From Gp22-AA3 sp964384905 (GTDB lineage: Bacteria > Acidobacteriota > Polarisedimenticolia > Gp22-AA2): a DNA stretch of 26,614 nt. The position numbers and the translations under genes are program-made. Positions 7,724-17,521 of the stretch are shown piece after piece. Each line of letters opens with the position of its first letter. Position 1 is the stretch's first letter. Under the pieces are notes generated by a model. The model was not told the origin of the DNA and did no database searches. It saw only the letters and a program-made list of their open reading frames with translations. The stretch is from positions 1 through 26,614 of the forward strand of contig CAYLND010000037.1 of NCBI GenBank assembly GCA_964384905.1. The letters are read 5' to 3'.

Positions 7724-8832
7724 GAACCGGCGCCCGCGGTCTCCGGGAACAGGACCGCGCGCGAGAGCCGTGGCGTCGCGCTTCGCGGGGCTCTTCGCCC
7801 AAGGATGGTTCCGACTGCAGCGAGCACCTGTTCCGGTGAGATGTGTGATGCGGACCGTCCGGCGCGGAGAACGATGTGTCCGGGCCCCAAGGGCGCGTTG
7901 AGTCGCGGATCGGTGGGTCCGAACAAGGCGACGACGGGGCAGCCTACTCCCCAGGCCAGGTGCATCGGACCGGTATCCGCGCCGACGAAGAGCGAGCATC
8001 GCCTGAGGATGGCGGCCAGGAGCCGGAGCGAGGTCGGTGGAGCCGCGACGGCATCGCCCCGGGACCCGGACACGATCGACTGCGCCAGCCCCTCTTCTCC
8101 GGGACCCCAGGCGACCAGAGGGAGCGCGCCCACGGCGGATCGCAAATGGGAGGCCAGTCGGCAATAGTGTTCCGTAGGCCAGCGCTTCCAGCGCTGGCGC
8201 CGGCTCGTCCCGGGGGACAGGAGGACGATCGGTCGACCCTCCGGGTTGAAGGATCGCAGGAGCATTTCGGCGGCTCCGCGTTCATCGGGTCGTTCGGTCA
8301 GCACAATCTCGATCGCATCGCCCGTCGCACCCATCTGCTCCGCCATGACCAGGTTCCGCTCGACTCGGTTCACATAGCGCTGCCGGGGGCGGACCCACTC
8401 GTTGGTGAAGAGAAAGCTGAATTCCCGGCAATGCCCGGGCGCGAATCCCAGGCGTCGGCGCGCGCCCGAGAGGCGTGCCAGGAGCCCGCTCTTGAAGCTC
8501 CCCTGAAAATCGACCGCCACGGAGAACCGCCGTCCGCGCAGAGTCTCCGCCAGTGCCGCCACGCGGCGAGGCAGCGTGTGGGGCCGGGCCGCCGCCTGGG
8601 CCATCTCGCGACGCGGGAAAACGATCACCTCGTCGAGTTCAGGGTGATCGACCAGCAGCTCGCGGGCCGGATCTTCGACGATCCACGAGAGATGGGTGCC
8701 CGGGTAGGAGGCGCGAATCAGGTGAAGGGCGGGCAGCGTGCGCAGCACGTCTCCCACCGCTCCAAGGCGGATGAGGAGCACGCGATCGTGATCCTCGAGA
8801 CGAGCAGATGGCCGGTCCATGAACGCTCGCAT
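7720..8832 (-). CDS. GT9 heptosyltransferase (WaaC-like)
   Basis: A second family-9 glycosyltransferase, probably acting before or after its partner in adding core heptoses to Kdo. Of 370 residues, LLIRLGAVGDVLRTLP (19-34) is the acceptor-domain start typical of WaaC and GADTGPMHLAWGVG is the ADP-heptose-site signature. LLSPGTSRRQRWKRW corresponds to the segment after the domain linker. The ATG at 8832 has GGGAGG nine bases upstream; another ATG four codons later is less well placed. It is the first gene of a two-gene unit divergent from the Trm112-like gene. I found no convincing minus-strand promoter. Confidence 0.88.
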   Translation of the reverse strand: MRAFMDRPSARLEDHDRVLLIRLGAVGDVLRTLPALHLIRASYPGTHLSWIVEDPARELLVDHPELDEVIVFPRREMAQAAARPHTLPRRVAALAETLRGRRFSVAVDFQGSFKSGLLARLSGARRRLGFAPGHCREFSFLFTNEWVRPRQRYVNRVERNLVMAEQMGATGDAIEIVLTERPDERGAAEMLLRSFNPEGRPIVLLSPGTSRRQRWKRWPTEHYCRLASHLRSAVGALPLVAWGPGEEGLAQSIVSGSRGDAVAAPPTSLRLLAAILRRCSLFVGADTGPMHLAWGVGCPVVALFGPTDPRLNAPLGPGHIVLRAGRSASHISPEQVLAAVGTILGRRAPRSATPRLSRAVLFPETAGAGS

Positions 8833-8859
8833 CTTACATCGCCTCCCTGACATCGCGGT

Positions 8860-8889
8860 TTGACAAGATTTTCTGGCGGGTGCTATAAG
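8860..8889 (+). promoter_or_regulatory. Promoter for the Trm112-like/heptose kinase unit
   Basis: Consensus -35 TTGACA (8860-8865), 18-nt spacer and TATAAG (8884-8889) with an upstream TGC that makes it an extended -10. The predicted start lies about 15-20 nt before the ATG at 8913. Confidence 0.85.
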
Positions 8890-8912
8890 TCGGCGCAGCA
8901 AGGAGACATGCG

Positions 8913-9095
8913 ATGGCCGTCGACCCCCGACTCCTGGAGATCCTGGCGTGCCCGCTCTGCAAGACGGAGGTCACGTTGACCGCCGACGGTTCAGGGCTCG
9001 TCTGTCGTTCCTGTCGCAGGCGCTATCCGATCGTGGACGAGATCCCGGTGATGCTGGTCGACGAGGCGACGATTCTTCCCGAGGATCGGTCCTGA
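8913..9095 (+). CDS. Trm112-like zinc-ribbon protein (UPF0434/YcaR type)
   Basis: A 60-residue protein with two CxxC pairs (CPLC and CRSC), followed by YPIVDEIPVML, the hallmark of the bacterial Trm112/YcaR family. In eukaryotes Trm112 activates methyltransferases; the bacterial role is not settled. In E. coli ycaR sits between lpxK and kdsB, so its place here before an LPS heptose gene keeps the association with LPS synthesis. An AGGAGA ribosome site precedes the ATG. Its stop overlaps the likely CTG start of the next gene. Confidence 0.92.
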   Translation: MAVDPRLLEILACPLCKTEVTLTADGSGLVCRSCRRRYPIVDEIPVMLVDEATILPEDRS

Positions 9096-10162
9096 GCGTT
9101 CCTCATCCCCTTTCTATCGACCGCCGGCGCGCCACGGCTATCACGGCGCGGTTCCGAGACGCCTCCTTTCTGGTGCTCGGCGATCTGATGGTCGACCAGT
9201 ACCTGTGGGGGAAGGTCTCGCGGATCTCTCCCGAGGCGCCGGTGCCCGTGGTGCGTCTGGAGCGGGAGAGCTTCGGGATGGGTGGCGCGGGCAATGTCAT
9301 CAGCAATCTGGTCGCATTGGGCGCGCGCGCGATTCCGGCGGGAGTGCGCGGGGACGATCGCCAGGGAGAGATCCTGGAGGGATTCTGCCGCGACGCCGGA
9401 CTGCCGACGGATGCGCTGATCGTCGAACGGGGGCGACCCACCACAGTCAAGACCCGCGTGATCGCCCATCACCAGCAGGTCGTGCGGGTCGATCGCGAAA
9501 TCGACGATCCAATCGGGACCGCGGTCGCCGGGACGCTTCTGGACAAATCCGTCAAGCTCCTGGGGCAGGTGCAGGGTCTCATCGTATCGGACTACGACAA
9601 AGGCGCCCTGTCGCCGTCACTCCTCGCCACCCTGCTCCCCGAAGCCGCCCGGCGTCGCCTGCCAATCGTGGTCGATCCGAAGGTGCGTCTGTTCGGTCAG
9701 TATCACCCGGCGACCGTCGTGACGCCCAATGCGCGCGAGGCCATGGAAGCCGCCGGCATGATCGCGCGTACCGACGAGGAGTTCGAGGCGCTCAGCCGCC
9801 GGCTGTTGGAGCGCCTGCAGGGGTCCGCGCTCCTCATCACACGCGGTGATCGGGGCATGTTACTGAAGGAGCACGGCGGCCCGACGCTGCTCATTCCCGC
9901 GACGGCACGGGAAGTCTTCGACGTCACGGGAGCGGGGGACACGGTGGTGGCGACTTTGGGCCTCGCGCTCGCCTCCGGGGCGAGCCTGCTGGAAGCGGCC
10001 CTGCTCGCGAACCACGCGGCGGGTGTAGTCGTCGGAAAGGTCGGAGCGGCGACTCTGACCTCGAGGGAGCTTCTCGACTCAATCGCGGGCCGGGATCGCC
10101 GAGATTCAACCTCGCGGGGAGACCCGGACGACGATCCCGAGGGTCATCAGGGCCCAGAGTAA
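9092..10162 (+). CDS. hldA: D-glycero-beta-D-manno-heptose-7-phosphate kinase (HldA/RfaE1 domain)
   Basis: A PfkB-family kinase that phosphorylates heptose 7-phosphate at C1 on the way to ADP-heptose. GMGGAGN (62-68) binds the sugar phosphate and DVTGAGD (277-283) holds the catalytic aspartate D283. At 356 residues it lacks the nucleotidyltransferase half of HldE, so a separate HldC is expected elsewhere. The frame has no ATG, GTG or TTG ahead of the first core strand (FLVLGD). The best start is CTG 9092, which overlaps the upstream stop as CTGA and has GAGG seven bases before it. The extreme alternative, ATG 8948, would lie almost wholly within the Trm112-like gene. The 3' end overlaps the convergent DUF4388 gene by 57 bp. 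Confidence 0.9.
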   Translation: MSVPHPLSIDRRRATAITARFRDASFLVLGDLMVDQYLWGKVSRISPEAPVPVVRLERESFGMGGAGNVISNLVALGARAIPAGVRGDDRQGEILEGFCRDAGLPTDALIVERGRPTTVKTRVIAHHQQVVRVDREIDDPIGTAVAGTLLDKSVKLLGQVQGLIVSDYDKGALSPSLLATLLPEAARRRLPIVVDPKVRLFGQYHPATVVTPNAREAMEAAGMIARTDEEFEALSRRLLERLQGSALLITRGDRGMLLKEHGGPTLLIPATAREVFDVTGAGDTVVATLGLALASGASLLEAALLANHAAGVVVGKVGAATLTSRELLDSIAGRDRRDSTSRGDPDDDPEGHQGPE

Positions 10163-10837
10163 GCGACAAATCTCGAAGTCCTTCAACGTCGATCCATGAC
10201 AGAGCTGCCTGAGCGGGACGGCGCGCTCGCAGTAGGAAAGGAGCGTCCATTCGTCAAGGGACAGGCTCAGATCGCGACTCAGCTCCTCGATACCGGTGGC
10301 CGTTTGATACTGCGCATCCAGGCCGCCGACCGCCTCCCAGATTCTTTCCCAGCTCTCGATCCTCCGGATCCCTTCCAGAATCGTGTTACCCGCGCTGAGC
10401 TTCAGCGTGATCACCTCGTCCGAAGGTAGCGCGCCGGCCCGATACCGATAGCGGCCTCGAGTCCAGAGGAACAGGCTGCAGACGATGTTTCGCACCTGGG
10501 TCCGGACTCCCTCCACCAGATCGTGCGGCTGGATCAGTCCCATCTCGACACAGACGGTGCCGAGTTTCTTGCCCTCGCGGTTGGCACGTTCCAGGGCGCT
10601 GATGAGGCCTTCCAGGGAGACCAGACCCGTCTTGAAGAAGAGCTGACCGAGACGATCGTCACGGTCGTTCGAGGTGGCGAACACCGGCCGGCCGGACTGG
10701 ATATAGATGGATTTTTCGATGTTATCGCCGGTCAGGCTCAGGACACCCGTCTCCCGCCGGCCCAGAATCGAGTACACCAGGCCGGGAAACGTCGTGCTGG
10801 AGAGAACCCCCTCGCGAATGAGGCTCTGGATTTCCAT
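10106..10837 (-). CDS. DUF4388 (PATAN-type) domain protein
   Basis: A 243-residue cytoplasmic protein whose N-terminal part (about 14-110) matches the DUF4388 pattern: LVYSILGRRETGVLSL, a strand pair with SIYIQSGRPVFA, then DDRLGQLFFKTGLVS. The rest is helical and ends in a winged-helix-like stretch. Family members occur in deltaproteobacteria and Acidobacteriota, often fused to response regulators or linked to motility and signalling; no exact role is known. The ATG follows a GGGGACGGGGGG run. It is divergent from the XRE-TPR regulator with a palindrome-rich region between, so the two may be co-regulated. Confidence 0.85.
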   Translation of the reverse strand: MEIQSLIREGVLSSTTFPGLVYSILGRRETGVLSLTGDNIEKSIYIQSGRPVFATSNDRDDRLGQLFFKTGLVSLEGLISALERANREGKKLGTVCVEMGLIQPHDLVEGVRTQVRNIVCSLFLWTRGRYRYRAGALPSDEVITLKLSAGNTILEGIRRIESWERIWEAVGGLDAQYQTATGIEELSRDLSLSLDEWTLLSYCERAVPLRQLCHGSTLKDFEICRLLWALMTLGIVVRVSPRG

Positions 10838-10860
10838 CCCCCCGTCCCCAGGTCGCCTGT

Positions 10861-10889
10861 ACGGTAGGGGCGGGGGACCGAATTGTCAA
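10861..10889 (-). promoter_or_regulatory. Candidate promoter for the DUF4388 gene
   Basis: On the minus strand a consensus TTGACA (10884-10889) is followed by 17 nt and TACCGT (10861-10866). The -35 is perfect but the -10 is weak (3 of 6), suggesting dependence on an activator or a wrong call. The start would be about 20 nt before the ATG. Confidence 0.5.
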
Positions 10890-10935
10890 GGAGAGGCGGG
10901 TTCACGTTGAAGCCCACAAAATCGCCATAACTGCC

Positions 10936-10966
10936 ATGCCAGCAGACACTTGGCATTTGCTGCAAA
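10936..10966. repeat. Adjoining inverted repeats, likely operator
   Basis: ATGCCA-N9-TGGCAT (10936-10956) is followed, sharing one base, by the perfect 11-bp palindrome TTTGC-T-GCAAA (10956-10966). They sit between the divergent DUF4388 and XRE-TPR genes, where an operator is expected. Binding by the XRE protein encoded next door is inference. Confidence 0.5.
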
Positions 10967-11147
10967 CGAGCCGCGAATGGATTACAATAGTTTCTTGACA
11001 GTGCTTTTATATGAGGGCACCATTGCACCAGTCGACGCTTCCGCGTACTCTTCGGGATCTCTGGGGCGTCGGGGACCTCGGTTCGGCGTTTCGTGGGAAA
11101 ACGTGCAACCTCTCAAAGCGCAGCGCGGACATCGGGGAGTCGAACAG

Positions 11148-12326
11148 ATGGAGCAGGAGCTGCGGGGAAGTACTCGGCTAGGTAACTACCTCCGTCGGTT
11201 GAGGGTCGGGTACGGACTGTCGCTGCGCCGCGTCGAGGACAAGGCGAAGACGGGCGGCGGCGAGATCGACAACTCACAACTGTCGCGCTACGAGCGCGGC
11301 AAGTGCTACCCCTCGTTCGACAAGCTGTGCCTTCTGGCCAACATCTTTAATGTTCCCATCCAGAATTTTTCGGACGTGCTCGATCTGGAAAGGGTCGAGC
11401 TGTACGAACCACCCGCCTCGGCCACCTATGAGGAGATCAAGACGGAGGCAAGCCGGGAATGGGACCAGGGCAACTACGCGCGCGCCTACTCGATCTACGA
11501 GACCGCCCTGGCCCGCCTCGAGGACGGGCGGGAGCAGGAAGTCGACCCGGAGACGCTGGCCCGGGCGCGGTTCAACCTGGCGCGGACGCTGCTGCGCATG
11601 GGGAAGGTGAGCCTTGCAGAAACCGAGCTGCGCCTCATCCTGAGACGGCACCGGGACATCACCCCGACGACGGAGGTCGCCGTTCTCGGAGCGCTTGCGG
11701 ATGCGCACGAGGACAAGGGTGATCGATACCTGGCCCTCCTCGAATCGGAGAAGGGCCTCGCCATTGCCCGGCAATGCGGCAACGTCGAGTACGAGGGGTA
11801 CGCTCTGCACCGCATCGGACGTCTGCATTTCCTCGAAAGCGACTACGCGCGCGCGCTCGAGAGCTTCCGTCAGGCGCGCACCCTGCTGGAAGACAAGGCG
11901 AGCCGCTACGACCTGACGCTCATTCGCATCAACATCGGCTTCTGCCAGGCGATGATAGGCAAAGTGGAGCGAGGCGTCCGCGAGCTCAAGGAGGCGCTCC
12001 AGGTCGCCGGTCGGGATGGATTCCGACGGTGTTCCACCTACGCTCTCCTCTATCTCGGGCAGATCCATTTCAGTCAGCAGGAGCTGGCGAAGGCGCGTGA
12101 CTACTTCGAAGAGGCCGAGCTCATGGCCCACGGGGGAGAGGAGCGCTTCGTCGACATCCTCTTCCAGACGGCGTACCACCTGTGGGAGATGGCCCGAATC
12201 TCGGGGAATCAAGTGCAGGAGAAGGTGTACTTCGGTCGCCTGAAGTTCCTGCGCTCGCAGCTCGACAGGCATTTCCTCGAAGTCGAGAAGTTCGATCAGT
12301 TCATCGAGCAGGGGAAGAGCAGGTGA
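11148..12326 (+). CDS. XRE-family HTH regulator with TPR repeats
   Basis: A 392-residue protein with an XRE helix-turn-helix (about 12-75: LGNYLRRLR, then SQLSRYERGKCYPSFDKL) and a long TPR region (about 100-360). The repeats show the A/G/Y/A pattern, for example GNYARAYSIYETAL, SDYARALESFRQA and QELAKARDYFEEAE. The HTH plus TPR layout resembles RRNPP-type sensors, where the TPR domain binds a peptide or partner and switches DNA binding; no ligand is shown here. The ATG at 11148 has GGGGAG nine bases upstream. The next gene starts 4 nt after its stop. Confidence 0.9.
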   Translation: MEQELRGSTRLGNYLRRLRVGYGLSLRRVEDKAKTGGGEIDNSQLSRYERGKCYPSFDKLCLLANIFNVPIQNFSDVLDLERVELYEPPASATYEEIKTEASREWDQGNYARAYSIYETALARLEDGREQEVDPETLARARFNLARTLLRMGKVSLAETELRLILRRHRDITPTTEVAVLGALADAHEDKGDRYLALLESEKGLAIARQCGNVEYEGYALHRIGRLHFLESDYARALESFRQARTLLEDKASRYDLTLIRINIGFCQAMIGKVERGVRELKEALQVAGRDGFRRCSTYALLYLGQIHFSQQELAKARDYFEEAELMAHGGEERFVDILFQTAYHLWEMARISGNQVQEKVYFGRLKFLRSQLDRHFLEVEKFDQFIEQGKSR

Positions 12327-12330
12327 GGAG

Positions 12331-13083
12331 ATGAACCGATCGCACGGACCGCGTCGGTGGATCGCCGCTGCCGTCCTGGCCCTGCTTCCGTCCTTGGCAC
12401 TGGCCGAAGTGGGCGCACAGTTGGACGCCCGCGGGAGTTTCAAGCGGTTCTTCTTTCTCACGCGCAAGCGCGGACCTGCGGATGTCATCTGGTCGCAGAT
12501 GCGTTCGTGGTCGCCGCAGTTCGTCCTGCTCAATCCGATGGGCGACAACCTGGGCGACCTTCCGCCGGCGATCGCGCTCTCACCGAGCACGGGCCTGCCA
12601 TGGGTCGTCTGGCCGAAGAACTTCGGGAACCTGAAACAGCTCGCCTACTCCACCTGGGACGTCAACGGAAGAAAGTGGACCGACCCGAAGCCGATCACGC
12701 CGGGCACTCCGCTCGTCTTCGACGATCTTGCCCCCGCGCTGGCGTTCGACGTGGGCGGCACACCCTACCTTGTCTGGTCGAGATCGGAGCAGACGGCCAA
12801 GGTCTATTTCAGCACGCTGATCAGCGGTGTGTGGACGCCGCCGCTTCTGGTCAGCGACCCCTCCGTCGACAGTCGCGGGCCGTCGATTGCCGTGCGTGGC
12901 ACGACGGCGGCGATCACGTATCAGACCCCGAGCGGTCCGGCAACCCGGAGCTTCGAGTCTCTCCTCCTGATCGACAGCGCCGCGAGCCTGATGGACAACC
13001 CCATCCCTCCGCTGAACGCCCCCCCCGTTCCGGGCGGAGGAGGCACTCCCTCCGGCGGCGACGGGTTCACCAAGAAGAAGTAG
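12331..13083 (+). CDS. Secreted repeat protein, function unknown
   Basis: A 250-residue exported protein. The N-terminus has basic residues, a hydrophobic core (10-24) and an ALA-E cut site near residue 25, a classical Sec signal peptide. The mature part is rich in beta strand with repeated blade-like units carrying LPWVVW and TPYLVW, as in sialidase/BNR-type beta-propellers, though too short for a full propeller. The tail is Pro/Gly-rich and ends in KKK. It is four bases behind the XRE-TPR regulator and almost certainly cotranscribed, which suggests a functional link. No catalytic motif is visible. Confidence 0.8.
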   Translation: MNRSHGPRRWIAAAVLALLPSLALAEVGAQLDARGSFKRFFFLTRKRGPADVIWSQMRSWSPQFVLLNPMGDNLGDLPPAIALSPSTGLPWVVWPKNFGNLKQLAYSTWDVNGRKWTDPKPITPGTPLVFDDLAPALAFDVGGTPYLVWSRSEQTAKVYFSTLISGVWTPPLLVSDPSVDSRGPSIAVRGTTAAITYQTPSGPATRSFESLLLIDSAASLMDNPIPPLNAPPVPGGGGTPSGGDGFTKKK

Positions 13084-13131
13084 CCCGATCCCCTTGTGAC
13101 AGAGGCCTGAGCGATCCGACCGACGCAGCGG

Positions 13132-13482
13132 TCAGGCGCGGGGCTCTCCCCAAACCGGGGCGCCTTCCGCCGCGCCGCGCCCCCGATCGGGGCCCTCGTG
13201 GCGAGCGAGCCGGAGACGCAGAGCGTCGGACTCCTCCTCGAGCTGTCGCAATTGTCTCCGGAGCTGTCGGTTGGTGATGCGAATCTTGATGCCGTCGATG
13301 ACCCCGATGGCGCAGGCGAAGGCGACTCCGAAAATCGCCGCCGTCGCCATCACCGCACCCATCGGCACGGGGCCGATCTGCCAGAAGACGAGATTCACGG
13401 TGACATCGAAGCTGTTTTTCACCCCGGCGACGAACAGCACGACGAAAAAAAAGAAGACGATCAGGTAGACGAGGATGTTCAC
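13132..13482 (-). CDS. LapA-domain (DUF1049) inner-membrane protein
   Basis: A 116-residue protein with two membrane segments (about 3-22 and 43-66), a VNLVFWQIGPVPMG linker and a cytoplasmic coiled coil (about 74-100, RQLRRQLRQLEEE). This is the LapA layout; in E. coli LapA helps control LPS assembly and LpxC turnover with LapB. Its place at the end of the Kdo operon fits an LPS role. The GTG start at 13482 overlaps the kdsC stop (GTGA) and has GGAGGG six bases upstream. LapA-like proteins are divergent, so the exact role is uncertain. Confidence 0.82.
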   Translation of the reverse strand: MNILVYLIVFFFFVVLFVAGVKNSFDVTVNLVFWQIGPVPMGAVMATAAIFGVAFACAIGVIDGIKIRITNRQLRRQLRQLEEESDALRLRLARHEGPDRGRGAAEGAPVWGEPRA

Positions 13483-14066
13483 CGCGATCCCTCCGTCGCG
13501 ACGGTGCGCTTGCTTCGGCGCGCCCGGGTCCGTTCCGGATCGAACCACCCGAGGACGTCTCTCCATTTTCCCTGCGCCCTGAGAATCGCGTCGACGACCT
13601 CGCGCACGGCGCCCCGGCCACCCGGCGCCCGCGTCACGAACGGGACGCGTCGGATCACCTCGTCATGCGCGTCGGCCACCGCCACCGGCATGCCGACACG
13701 GGCCAGAATCGGCAGATCGGTGACGTCATCGCCGACATAGCAGATCTGCGCGTCACCGAGCTTCAACCGGCGTGCCACGCGCTGATAGGTCTGAAGCTTG
13801 TCGTCGACCCCCAGATGCACCTCGCTCATTCCGAGCTCCTCGGCACGGCGGGCCACGCCGACGCCCCCACGACCGGAAATCACGCCGGTCAGCAGGCCGA
13901 CCCGCCGCGCGAGCCAAAGGCCCACGCCGTCCTTGACGTCGAAGGCCTTCGACTCCGGCTCCCTCCCCGCGAACGACACGCGGCCGTCCGTCAGGACGCC
14001 GTCGACGTCCATCAGGAGGAGGGCGATCGATCGCGCTCTCGGAATGAGAGGCCGACGGCATCTCAA
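13479..14066 (-). CDS. kdsC: 3-deoxy-D-manno-octulosonate 8-phosphate phosphatase
   Basis: A HAD-family phosphatase that removes phosphate from Kdo 8-phosphate, the third step to CMP-Kdo. DVDGVLTDG (20-28) contains nucleophile D20 and acid/base D22. SGRGG supplies motif II and GDDVTDLP the metal-binding motif. The frame lacks ATG or GTG ahead of the nucleophile; TTG 14066 with GGGAG six bases upstream gives 195 residues, close to other KdsC. The C-terminal 25 residues are basic and not typical. It follows kdsD after 37 nt. Confidence 0.95.
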   Translation of the reverse strand: MRCRRPLIPRARSIALLLMDVDGVLTDGRVSFAGREPESKAFDVKDGVGLWLARRVGLLTGVISGRGGVGVARRAEELGMSEVHLGVDDKLQTYQRVARRLKLGDAQICYVGDDVTDLPILARVGMPVAVADAHDEVIRRVPFVTRAPGGRGAVREVVDAILRAQGKWRDVLGWFDPERTRARRSKRTVATEGSR

Positions 14067-14103
14067 GGGTGACTCCCGCCGGGCGGTGGTCCTTTCGTCC
14101 CGC

Positions 14104-15060
14104 TCAAAAGAGCTGCGTGCGCCAGAGATCGTGGATGTGCAGGACCCCCTCGACCCGGCGCTCGCCATCGACGACCACCAGAGACGTGATCTTCCTGGCC
14201 TCGAGCATGTTGAGCGCGGACACCGCGAGATCCTGCTTGCCGATGGTCGCCGCCTCGCGTGTCATGACGTCATCCACGGTCAGCGCCAGGAGATTGTCTC
14301 CCCGACCCAGGTGCCGGCGAAGATCCCCGTCGGTGATCACCCCGGCGAGCGTGCCGTCGTCGCCGACGACGCAGGTCATCCCGAGCTTCTTGTCGCTGAT
14401 GACACGGACGGCGTCACGCATCGGCGATCCCTCGCGGACGATCGGCGCGCCGCCACCGCCATGCATCAAATGACCGACCGTGACGACCCGCTTCCCGATG
14501 CGCCCGCCTGGGTGGAAGCGCGCGAAATCGTCGGGTGTGAACCCACGCTTCTCGAGGAGGGCCATGGCCAGGGCGTCGCCCATCGCCAGAGCCGCGGTGG
14601 TGCTCGCGGTCGGAACCAGCCCGAGGGGGGAGGCCTCCTCGTCGATATGCACGTCGAGCACCACGCGCGAGTGGCGCGCCAGGGTCGAGCCGGGGTGCCC
14701 CGTCAGCGAGATGAGACCGACATCCAGCCGCCGCAGCAGCTCCATCAGGCGGATCAGCTCGTCCGTCTCGCCGCTGTGGGAGATCGCCAGGACCACGTCT
14801 CCCGGGACCACCATGCCGATGTCGCCGTGCACGGCCTCGGCCGGGTGCAAAAAGAGCGACGGCGTCCCGGTGCTGCTGAACGTGGCGGCGATCTTGGTCC
14901 CGATGAGACCCGATTTTCCCATTCCGGTGACCACGACACGCCCCTTGCAGGCGTGCAGCGCCTCGACCGCCCGATCGAACGCCTCGTTCAGGCGGGGGAC
15001 GAGGTTCAGGATGGCGCGCGCCTCGAGCTCGAGAACCTTGCGGGCGATGTCGCGGGCCAT
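14104..15060 (-). CDS. kdsD: D-arabinose 5-phosphate isomerase
   Basis: Converts ribulose 5-phosphate to arabinose 5-phosphate, the first committed Kdo precursor. The 318 residues comprise an N-terminal SIS sugar-isomerase domain (TGMGKSGLIG near 45-54, ISHSGETDE, FHPGGRIGKR) and two C-terminal CBS repeats (about 205-318). Both are typical of KdsD/KpsF. The ATG shares one base with the kdsA stop (TGATG), so the pair is coupled. It is the only API gene seen here and is probably the housekeeping KdsD. Confidence 0.97.
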   Translation of the reverse strand: MARDIARKVLELEARAILNLVPRLNEAFDRAVEALHACKGRVVVTGMGKSGLIGTKIAATFSSTGTPSLFLHPAEAVHGDIGMVVPGDVVLAISHSGETDELIRLMELLRRLDVGLISLTGHPGSTLARHSRVVLDVHIDEEASPLGLVPTASTTAALAMGDALAMALLEKRGFTPDDFARFHPGGRIGKRVVTVGHLMHGGGGAPIVREGSPMRDAVRVISDKKLGMTCVVGDDGTLAGVITDGDLRRHLGRGDNLLALTVDDVMTREAATIGKQDLAVSALNMLEARKITSLVVVDGERRVEGVLHIHDLWRTQLF

Positions 15061-15900
15061 CAGGTCGTCCGGCTCAGCGCGTCGATCGAGACCACGGCAC
15101 GAAGGAGCGCCTCGACGGCATCCAGATGCAGCGCGTTCGGTCCGTCGCTTCGGGCCGATGGCGGGTCGTCATGGACCTCACAGAACAGCGCGTCGATCCC
15201 GACCGCCGCCGCCGCCCGCGCCAGCACGGGGATGAACTGCGCGTCCCCGCCGCTCCGATCGCCGAGACCGCCGGGACGCTGCACCGAGTGCGTCGCGTCC
15301 ATCACGACCGGACATCCGAGTCCGCGCATCACCACGAGCGAGCGGTAGTCGACGACCAGATTCTGATAGCCGAAGGAGGTGCCTCTCTCGGTGACCAGCA
15401 CGCGGTCGTTCCCCGTCGACCGCACCTTCTCGACCGCGTTGCCCATCTCCCAGGGCGACAGGAACTGGCCCTTCTTGATGTTGACCGGCTTGCCGCTCCG
15501 CCCCGCCGCCAGCAGGAGATCCGTCTGCCGGCAGAGGAAAGCCGGTATCTGCAGGACGTCGAGGACCCCGGCCGCGGCGTCCGCCTGCGGCGCTTCGTGA
15601 ATGTCCGACAGGACCGGTGCTCCGACGTCGGACCGGACCTTCTCCAGAATGCGCAGCCCTTCGCGCAGTCCGGGACCGCGAAACGACGCGACCGAGCTCC
15701 GGTTGGCCTTGTCGAAGGAGGCCTTGAAGATGAACGGGACGCCGGCTCTCGCGGCGATGGTGGACAGGGCGCGCGCCATCGTCAGGGCGTGCGCCTCGCT
15801 CTCGATCACGCAGGGCCCGCCGATGAAGGCGAGCGGCGCCCCGCCCCCGACGGCCAGGCCGCGGGCGATCTCCACCCGTCGCGTCCGCGCCGGACCCGGC

Positions 15901-17511
<1,611 letters not shown>

Positions 17512-17521
17512 GTTCAGCTCC

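Larger units (their letters stand above)
10838..11147. other. 310-bp divergent regulatory region
   Basis: This gap separates the DUF4388 gene (minus) from the XRE-TPR gene (plus). It holds the DUF4388 promoter (10861-10889), two adjoining inverted repeats (10936-10966), a TACAAT (10983-10988) that could be a plus-strand -10, and a TTGACA at 10995-11000 lacking a good partner. It is more AT-rich than its surroundings. The regulator frame is open back through this gap to a TTG at 10950, but that extension looks non-coding. Confidence 0.6.

Noticed and set aside
10951..10966. Possible sigma54 promoter (TGGCA followed by TTGC)
   Set aside because: The GG and GC elements are not ten bases apart, so the -24/-12 spacing fails.
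10950..11147. N-terminal extension of the XRE-TPR protein from TTG 10950 or ATG 10977
   Set aside because: Unlike any XRE N-terminus, AT-rich and overlapping operator-like palindromes, while ATG 11148 has a good ribosome site and matches the HTH start.
13106..13137. Hairpin between the secreted protein and LapA-like genes as a bidirectional terminator
   Set aside because: The stem is only 4-5 bp with mismatches, lacks T-tracts and runs into the lapA-like stop.
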